11,090 nucleotides of DNA from NCBI GenBank assembly GCA_031277075.1, contig JAISLV010000159.1:1-11090 (forward strand). The letters run 5' to 3'. Of this stretch, positions 5,674 through 11,090 are shown one piece after another. The notes under the pieces were generated by a model. That model was not told the origin of the DNA. It saw only the letters and a program-made list of their open reading frames with translations, and did no database searches. The position numbers and the translations under genes are program-made. This stretch comes from Endomicrobium sp. GTDB taxonomy: Bacteria; Elusimicrobiota; Endomicrobiia; Endomicrobiales; Endomicrobiaceae. Within the stretch, counting starts at the first letter, position 1, and each line of letters starts with the position of its first letter.

Positions 5674-8600
5674 ATGACAGAATTTGTTCATCTTCACAAT
5701 CACACCGAATATTCGCTTTTAGACGGAGCTTGCAGGCTTACCGACGACAAAGGCAAACCCGGCGAATTGTTTAACTTAATAGCCAAAGAATACAAAATGC
5801 CCGCGCTTGCCATTACCGACCACGGCAATATGTACGGCGCGATGGAATTTTACTGGGCGGCAAAAGAAAGCGGCATAAAACCTATTATAGGGTGCGAGGT
5901 TTATGTGGCGCCAAAGTCGCGTTTTGACAGAGAAGTTGATAAAACCGAAGACGGAGGCGGAAAATACAATCATTTAACCCTTCTTGCAAAAAACTATAAC
6001 GGCTATAAAAATCTTATGAAAATTGTAAGCGTTGGGTTTTTGGAAGGATTTTACTATAAACCCCGCGTTGACAAAGAAATTTTAAGAAAATACGGCAGAG
6101 ATTTAATAGCTTTGTCGGGGTGTTTGGCGGGCGAAGTGGCGTTTTTTCTTACAAAAGAAAATTACGATAAAGCAGAAAACGCCGCTATTGAATACCGCGA
6201 CATTTTCGGCGCGGAAAATTTTTACCTTGAAATAATGGACAATGGGCTTGAAGACCAAAAAAGAATTATACCCGGCTTGCTTGAACTTTCAAAAAAAACG
6301 GGCATTCCCCTTGTCGCCACTAACGACTGCCACTTTTTAAGAAAAGAAGACGCGCCTACCCACGACATACTGCTTTGCATAGGCACAAATAAAACTCTTA
6401 ACGATGAAAAAAGGCTGCGTTTTGGTTCCGACCTCTTTTATTATAGAAGCGCGCAAGATATGATAAAAACTTTTGACTATATCCCGCAGGCTATAAAAAA
6501 CACTTTAGAAATAGCCGAAAAAACAAACCTTGAAATAAACACGGACAAACTTTTACTTCCGCAATTTCCTCTGCCGCAAGGCTATAAAACCGACGCGGAC
6601 TATCTAGAAGCGCTTTGCAGGGAAGGTCTTAAAAAACGTTATGCCGTTGTAAAACCCGAACATACCGACAGACTAAATTACGAGCTTTCCGTAATAAACA
6701 GAATGGGTTTTGCATCTTACTTTTTAATAGTCGCAGACTTCATAAAATACGCCAAAGATAAAGGCATACCCGTAGGTCCGGGCAGAGGTTCCGGCGCGGG
6801 AGCTATGGTGGCTTATACGCTCGGCATTACTGACATTTGCCCGTTAAAATACGGGTTGCTTTTTGAAAGATTTTTAAACCCCGACCGCATTTCTATGCCT
6901 GACTTAGACATAGACATTGCAGACAGCGGACGCGAAGAAGTGATAAATTATGTGCGCCGTCAATACGGCGAAGAAAAATGCGCGCAGATTATAACTTTCG
7001 GCTCTATGCAGGCAAGGCTTGTAATAAAAGACGTTGCGCGCGTTATGGGTTTTACGCCGACAGAATCTAACAATATCGCAAAACTGATACCTTTCGGCTC
7101 AAGCATTGCCGAAGCCTTGCAGGTTTCGCACGATTTAAAACGCCTTATCGGAGCCGACGCGCGCATTGCAAAACTTATCGCCGCGTCGCAAAAACTTGAA
7201 GGCTTAAAACGCCATACAGGCGTCCACGCCGCAGGCATGCTTATAGCAAACGAAGAAATTACAAATTATTCGCCGCTTGCCAAAGGCTCAAAAGATATTG
7301 TCACAACGCAATACGACGGCATAGTTTTGCCGCAGCTCGGGCTGCTCAAAGTAGATTTCTTGGGTTTGCGCACGCTTACAATTATAGACGACTGCGTAAA
7401 ATTGATAAAAGAAAAAAATCCGAATTTTGACATAGACCAAATACCGCTTGACGACCAAACGACTTACGACCTTCTTACGCAAGCCAAAGTTTTGGGCGTT
7501 TTTCAGCTTGAAAGCAAAGGCATGCGCGACTTGATAAGGAAACTAAAACCAAATACAATAGACGACGTCATCGCTTTAATAGCTCTTTACCGACCGGGAC
7601 CTATGGGTTCGGGCATGCTTGACGATTTTGTCAACAGAAAACACGGTAAAGCCGCCATAAAATACGATCACCCTTTACAAAAACCTATCCTTGAAGAAAC
7701 TTACGGAGTAATTTTATATCAAGAGCAGGCGATGAAAATGTCTACGGCTTTAGCGGGCTTTACGCCGGGACAATCCGATAAACTGCGAAAGGCTATGAGC
7801 AAGAAAAACCCCGAAGTATTTAAAGAGCAGAGGGAAAAATTTGTCAAAGGCGCAAAAGAAAAAGGCATAGACGCAAAAACCGCCGACAAAATTTTTGACA
7901 ATATTGAAAAATTCGCAGGCTACGGCTTTAACAAATCGCATTCGGCGGCTTACGGCGTAGTTTCTTACAGAACCGCGTATTTAAAAGCCAATTACCCGCT
8001 AGAATATATTACGGCTTTGCTAAATTCTGAAATCGGGCGTTCGGCGGTAAAAGACAATGAAGACAGCAGGCTTGTAACCTATCTTGAAGACGCGGGACAG
8101 TTTAATATAAAAATTTTGCCGCCGGACGTTCAGCATTGCGGCGGGAAATTTAAAATTGAAGGCAAAAATATACGTTTTGGTCTGCTTGCCGTTAAAAATG
8201 TAGGCGAAAATTTAACGCAGTCTATAGAGCAGGCAAGAAAAAACGGCGGGAAATTTAAAAGCTGGGACGACTTTTTGCAGAGAATAGATTTAAAATCCAC
8301 AAATAAAAAAGCTCTAGAAAGCCTTGCAAAAGCGGGCGTTTTTGACGGGCTTTGCAGCAAAAGCGTTAAAAACGGCGATTCAATTGCCGAAAAAACCGAA
8401 AAAAAACTCGCTATTAGAAGTTCGCTGCTTACAAGCATAGATTCTTCGGTAGATAAAGCTCAAAAAATTAAACAAGACAAAGAATCTTCTCAAGGATTTT
8501 TATTTGACAGCGCGGCGGAGATAACGCAAAACTCTACGCTTATTAAAGCAAAACCGCTTGAAGCCTTTGAGGCTTTAGAGTTTGAAAAAGAAGTGCTGGG

Positions 8601-9225
8601 CTTTTATCTTTCAGGGCATCCTTTAACCCCTAAAAAAAGAGATTTAATCGCGTATTCAAATTACAGGTTAGACCAATTGCCGCAGCCAAAAAACGACGTT
8701 GATTTTAAAACCGCAAAAATTGTCAGAGTGGCGGGCATGATAACGTCAATAAAAAGAGCCGTTTCTAAAGCCAAAAAAGAGCCATATGCAAAGTTTAAAA
8801 TTGAAGATTTGCACGGCAGCGTTGAAGCGGTTTTGTTCCCTAAAAATTACGAAAAATTTCAAAATTATTTGACGCCAAACAATATAGTAGTTATAAAAGG
8901 TTTAATTATGGGAACCGAAGGCGCGCCTGAAATTATAGCCGAAGAAATGTATAGCATAGACGAAGCGCGCAAGAAGTTTGCGCCAAACTGCGGGCAGGCG
9001 CATATAAAGTTTTCAACCACAAGATACGACGACGATTTATGCCATGAGCTAATAAAGATATTAAAAAAACACAAAGGCGCGGCAAAAGTGTTTTTAGATT
9101 TAGAAGACCAGCGCGGAAACTATTTAATAGAGACGTCTTATCTTTGCGATTGTTCAGACGCCTTTATAGACGCCGCAGAAAAAGCCGTAGGCGCAAAAGA
9201 CAGCGTAGAGCTAAAATACTCTTAA
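5674..9225 (+). CDS. dnaE: DNA polymerase III subunit alpha (DnaE)
   Basis: This is the replicative polymerase catalytic subunit, 1183 residues, normal for DnaE1. It starts with a PHP domain (about 4-220) in which all nine expected metal ligands appear intact: His8, His10, Asp17, His50, Glu75, His100, Cys150, Asp218, His220. That pattern is associated with intrinsic PHP 3'-5' proofreading in Thermus and mycobacterial DnaE, unlike E. coli. The polymerase core has GPGRGSGAG, PDLDID with Asp410 and Asp412, and VDFLGL with Asp561, which together form the catalytic aspartate triad. YRPGPMG and FNKSHSAAYG follow. A helix-hairpin-helix region lies at about 835-885. QGFLF (940-944) fits a beta-clamp binding motif. 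An OB-fold lies at about 1015-1085. The gene is single, divergent from the MBL gene, and ends at a large palindrome. Confidence 0.98.
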   Translation: MTEFVHLHNHTEYSLLDGACRLTDDKGKPGELFNLIAKEYKMPALAITDHGNMYGAMEFYWAAKESGIKPIIGCEVYVAPKSRFDREVDKTEDGGGKYNHLTLLAKNYNGYKNLMKIVSVGFLEGFYYKPRVDKEILRKYGRDLIALSGCLAGEVAFFLTKENYDKAENAAIEYRDIFGAENFYLEIMDNGLEDQKRIIPGLLELSKKTGIPLVATNDCHFLRKEDAPTHDILLCIGTNKTLNDEKRLRFGSDLFYYRSAQDMIKTFDYIPQAIKNTLEIAEKTNLEINTDKLLLPQFPLPQGYKTDADYLEALCREGLKKRYAVVKPEHTDRLNYELSVINRMGFASYFLIVADFIKYAKDKGIPVGPGRGSGAGAMVAYTLGITDICPLKYGLLFERFLNPDRISMPDLDIDIADSGREEVINYVRRQYGEEKCAQIITFGSMQARLVIKDVARVMGFTPTESNNIAKLIPFGSSIAEALQVSHDLKRLIGADARIAKLIAASQKLEGLKRHTGVHAAGMLIANEEITNYSPLAKGSKDIVTTQYDGIVLPQLGLLKVDFLGLRTLTIIDDCVKLIKEKNPNFDIDQIPLDDQTTYDLLTQAKVLGVFQLESKGMRDLIRKLKPNTIDDVIALIALYRPGPMGSGMLDDFVNRKHGKAAIKYDHPLQKPILEETYGVILYQEQAMKMSTALAGFTPGQSDKLRKAMSKKNPEVFKEQREKFVKGAKEKGIDAKTADKIFDNIEKFAGYGFNKSHSAAYGVVSYRTAYLKANYPLEYITALLNSEIGRSAVKDNEDSRLVTYLEDAGQFNIKILPPDVQHCGGKFKIEGKNIRFGLLAVKNVGENLTQSIEQARKNGGKFKSWDDFLQRIDLKSTNKKALESLAKAGVFDGLCSKSVKNGDSIAEKTEKKLAIRSSLLTSIDSSVDKAQKIKQDKESSQGFLFDSAAEITQNSTLIKAKPLEAFEALEFEKEVLGFYLSGHPLTPKKRDLIAYSNYRLDQLPQPKNDVDFKTAKIVRVAGMITSIKRAVSKAKKEPYAKFKIEDLHGSVEAVLFPKNYEKFQNYLTPNNIVVIKGLIMGTEGAPEIIAEEMYSIDEARKKFAPNCGQAHIKFSTTRYDDDLCHELIKILKKHKGAAKVFLDLEDQRGNYLIETSYLCDCSDAFIDAAEKAVGAKDSVELKYS

Positions 9226-9255
9226 CCGTTTTCCCCTTTGCAAAGGGGAAAACGG
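9226..9255 (+). terminator. Perfect 30-base palindrome right after the dnaE stop codon
   Basis: CCGTTTTCCCCTTTG (9226-9240) is followed by its exact complement CAAAGGGGAAAACGG (9241-9255), starting at the base after TAA. As RNA it gives a 13-pair stem with a tetraloop. There is no U-tract afterwards, so it may be a stabiliser or weak terminator rather than a canonical Rho-independent one. A near copy of its right half, CAAAGGGGAATTAACGG, occurs at 9575-9591. Confidence 0.5.
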
Positions 9256-9303
9256 GCAGCTAGGAAGTTAGGCAGTTGGGAAGTTAAGCAACGGCAAAGA
9301 CAA
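9256..9303 (+). repeat. Left arm of a 48-base inverted repeat
   Basis: It begins GCAGCTAGGAAGTTAGG and ends GCAACGGCAAAGACAA. It is complementary to 9635-9683 with about six mismatches and one indel. The arm itself contains two related GGAAGTTA units. Together the arms enclose two hairpins and repeat copy B, which suggests a composite or nested non-autonomous element. Confidence 0.7.
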
Positions 9304-9318
9304 ACGGCAAAACGACAG

Positions 9319-9380
9319 ATGCTGAAACAAGTTCAGCATGACGGACACGACAACAGCAGATGCTGAAACAAGTTCAACAT
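9319..9380 (+). repeat. Two CTGAA-ACAAG-TTCAG hairpins in tandem
   Basis: ATGCTGAA / TTCAGCAT around ACAAG occurs at 9319-9339. ATGCTGAA / TTCAACAT around the same loop occurs at 9360-9380. They are 41 bases apart and share flanking CAG before and GACG after. They belong to the same hairpin family found inside E2 and E3. Confidence 0.75.
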
Positions 9381-9396
9381 GACGAATTAACTAATT

Positions 9397-9573
9397 GGGC
9401 GTCTTGCAAAAACCTATAATGTTCGTTCTTGCCGCAAATTTTGCTGTAGGGCAGAGAAGAAAATGAAGGGCGTCCTAAGAGCAAGGACGGACAAATTTTC
9501 TGATGAAGAAATGCCGCAGAGACAATGTCTCTCAAGGCGCAAGGCAAGGACGGGCGTTAGGGTTTTTAGAGAC
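9397..9573 (+). repeat. 177-base dispersed repeat, copy B
   Basis: It matches 3468-3644. It begins GGGCGTCTTGCAAAAACC and TATAAT (9415-9420), and ends GGTTTTTAGAGAC (9561-9573). Internal hairpins CGTCC/GGACG around TAAGAGCAA and AGAGAC-AAT-GTCTCT are kept and slightly stronger than in copy A. It is oriented toward the downstream Pmp-like gene and has no coding potential. Confidence 0.75.
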
Positions 9574-9634
9574 ACAAAGGGGAATTAACGGCTTTATTGT
9601 CTGCGCGGACGGAATTTGTAGTTTGTCTTTGTAT

Positions 9635-9683
9635 TTGTCTTTTGCCGTTGCCCAACTTCCCAGCCGCTTAACTTCTTAGCTGC
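9635..9683 (-). repeat. Right arm of the 48-base inverted repeat
   Basis: On the minus strand it reads GCAGCTAAGAAGTTAAGC onward to GGCAAAAGACAA, the partner of 9256-9303. The stretch 9574-9634 between copy B and this arm holds no feature I recognise except the half-palindrome at 9575-9591. Confidence 0.7.
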
Positions 9684-9698
9684 TTTTGTTCGCGGGAA

Positions 9699-9727
9699 TT
9701 GATTTTTATGAGCGTTTAAGTTAGAAT
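9699..9727 (+). promoter_or_regulatory. Promoter of the Pmp-like gene
   Basis: TTGATT (9699-9704) and TAGAAT (9722-9727) are 17 bases apart, and the ATG follows 8 bases after the -10. The mRNA should start at or just before the start codon. An in-frame TAA at 9730-9732 confirms that translation cannot begin earlier, and no Shine-Dalgarno is present. TATAAT at 9728-9733 also exists but is too close to the ATG and lacks a spaced -35. Confidence 0.55.
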
Positions 9728-9735
9728 TATAATCT

Positions 9736-11090
9736 ATGGTAAAAAAATATTGTTTTATTCTTTGCGTTTGTTTTATTTTTTTACGCGGGGTTGCGGGAGC
9801 CGCAGTTACCGTCGGAAATTTTAACGAGCTGCAAGCCGCCGTCCAAAACTCAAATAATGCGGATATTAAAGTAACCGCCGACGTTCTACAGTTTAACGCC
9901 AACCTTTTTGCCCCTGCAAATTCCGTTCGTTTCAATTTTGAAAGCGCGCCGCCTTCAGGTAAAACTTTATTTTCAGGCGGCGGGCTTTACTCCGGTTTTT
10001 CATTTCAAAATAAAAGCGCCGTTTCTTTTGAAAATATGAGTTTTTCTCAGATGAGTTCGCAAGTAAGAGGCGCGGCGTTTTCTCTTACAAATTCTTCCGC
10101 GTCTTTTAAGGGCGAAACGGGTTTTTACAGCAACGAATCTCAAGATATGGGAGGAGCTTTTGAAATAGACTCTTCTTCGATCGTTTTTTTGGGAGCGGTT
10201 GAGATAACTTCAAATTCCGCAAAATATTCAGGCGGAGGTTTTATCGCTTCAGACAATTCAACGATAAAGTTTGGCGGCGGCGTAAGAATATCGGCAAATT
10301 CGTCTTTAAACGGCGGAGCGTTTACGAGCGACGCTGCAACCGTTATATTTGACGCGGCGGCGTCTCAAAGCGTTTTTGAAAAGAATACGTCCTCTTTTGA
10401 CGGCGGAGCTTTTTACGCTTCAAAATCCGATATTTTTTTTAACGGGGAAATTTTATTTAAGGAAAATTCTTCGGGACAATACGGAGGAGCGGGATATTTT
10501 GAATATTCAACGGGAGTTTTTACAAACGCAAAATTTTATTCAAATTCAGCGGGCATGTCTGGCGGAGCTTTGTATGCGAAAAATTCTTATATCGTCATCA
10601 AATCAACCTCAGGGCAGAAAAGCGTTTTTAATGGAAACACGGCAAACGCAAAACCCAACGCTTTACACGCGCAAGAAAGCGTAATAATCTTTCAGACGCA
10701 AGCGGCAAGCTCAATTGAACTCTATGACGGATTGTCGGCTGATGAAAATTCCGTTTTGGTCTATGAAGGAGAGGGAACTTTTGAACTTTACGGCGATATG
10801 TCTAAAAATTACGGGGATTTAACGATAGCCGCATTAAACGGAGGTTCTTTTAACATAAACGCGGGCGGCGTTTTAAACGCAAAAACGCTGACAAACGCGG
10901 CGGGTTCAAAAATTGACGCCGCGCTTAACGGGCAAGCCGACATTATTGCGGCGCGCCGCTTAAACAATAACGGAGTTTTGTCGGTTGATTTAGGCGATAA
11001 AATAAAAGTTGAAAACGATGTCGCTCTTAACGGCGCGGTTGAAATTTACGCGGATTTGTCAGACGGCGATTTTAGAAAAGCCGCGTATAA
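9736..11090 (+). CDS. Pmp-like autotransporter, N-terminal passenger part (cut by the window edge)
   Basis: The frame is open from the ATG at 9736 to the window end (451 residues visible). MVKK plus a hydrophobic core ending near AGA (about residue 22) is a Sec signal peptide. Residues about 112-311 carry seven imperfect repeats of about 27-31 residues that combine GGA[FL]-type turns (139, 166, 193, 223, 250, 276) with FxxN or IxxN motifs (130, 157, 185, 214, 241, 267, 298). This is the signature of chlamydial polymorphic outer membrane proteins and related beta-helix adhesins. The following part (about 320-451) is Asn/Gly/Ala-rich with short beta-strand-like repeats, typical of autotransporter passengers. 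A C-terminal beta-barrel is expected beyond the edge but not seen. It is probably surface-exposed and an adhesin or structural protein. Family type is well supported; function is inferred. Confidence 0.8.
   Translation, partial: MVKKYCFILCVCFIFLRGVAGAAVTVGNFNELQAAVQNSNNADIKVTADVLQFNANLFAPANSVRFNFESAPPSGKTLFSGGGLYSGFSFQNKSAVSFENMSFSQMSSQVRGAAFSLTNSSASFKGETGFYSNESQDMGGAFEIDSSSIVFLGAVEITSNSAKYSGGGFIASDNSTIKFGGGVRISANSSLNGGAFTSDAATVIFDAAASQSVFEKNTSSFDGGAFYASKSDIFFNGEILFKENSSGQYGGAGYFEYSTGVFTNAKFYSNSAGMSGGALYAKNSYIVIKSTSGQKSVFNGNTANAKPNALHAQESVIIFQTQAASSIELYDGLSADENSVLVYEGEGTFELYGDMSKNYGDLTIAALNGGSFNINAGGVLNAKTLTNAAGSKIDAALNGQADIIAARRLNNNGVLSVDLGDKIKVENDVALNGAVEIYADLSDGDFRKAAY
10123..10668 (+). 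repeat. Coding repeats with GGA(F/L) and FxxN motifs
   Basis: Seven protein-level repeats (residues 130-311 of the Pmp-like protein) have variable spacer residues and conserved Gly-Gly-Ala and terminal Asn positions. The last unit has degenerated (PNALHA instead of GGALYA). DNA identity between units is low, so they are old. Confidence 0.75.

Noticed and set aside
9594..9935. 113-codon minus-strand frame between the repeats and the Pmp-like gene
   Set aside because: It crosses the inverted repeat arm, the promoter and the first 200 bases of the Pmp-like gene. It is an antisense shadow.
10349..10684. 111-codon plus-strand frame inside the Pmp-like gene
   Set aside because: It is in the wrong frame relative to the clear GGA/FxxN repeats; the low-complexity coding sequence leaves alternative frames open.

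Overview
The window looks like chromosome of a diderm (Gram-negative) bacterium of moderate-to-low GC content. The diderm reading rests on a signal-peptide-bearing Pmp-type autotransporter passenger and a probable lipoprotein. Intergenic DNA is crowded with palindromic repeats, promoters look sigma70-like, and four of the five genes lack a clear Shine-Dalgarno sequence. My best guess is Elusimicrobiota (Endomicrobium-like). This rests on general appearance only and was not checked against a database.

Layout. On the minus strand, 1-809 is the start of an Aas-type (PlsC domain, probably plus AMP-ligase) phospholipid acyltransferase that runs off the left edge. Directly upstream of it, 885-3266 is a complete tandem paralogue with membrane anchor, PlsC domain and acyl-activating domain. 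The segment 3267-3924 has no convincing gene but holds a repeat with matching inverted ends, a probable promoter for the acyltransferases and a decayed repeat fragment. On the minus strand, 3925-5052 encodes a zinc metallo-beta-lactamase-fold lipoprotein of the NAPE-PLD/RomA type. Its true start is about 105 bases inside the longest ORF. The segment 5126-5673 holds two tandem mobile-type repeats that run into the dnaE promoter. On the plus strand, 5674-9225 is dnaE (replicative DNA polymerase III alpha). The segment 9226-9735 is another nest of palindromes and repeats. From 9736 to the right edge is the N-terminal part of a Pmp-like autotransporter.

Functionally, the minus-strand genes suggest envelope lipid remodelling: lysophospholipid reacylation or acyl activation, and a phospholipase-D-like MBL enzyme. 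dnaE is housekeeping and the plus-strand end gene is a surface protein. The most unusual points are: (i) both acyltransferase paralogues have serine where the catalytic histidine of the HX4D motif should be; (ii) a family of short elements with ends close to GGCGTCTCTAAAAACC sits in every large gap, abutting the start codon of one acyltransferase and apparently supplying the -35 box of the dnaE promoter; (iii) two genes have promoters placed so close to the ATG that their mRNAs should be leaderless or nearly so. I found no CRISPR array, tRNA, rRNA or transposase gene.
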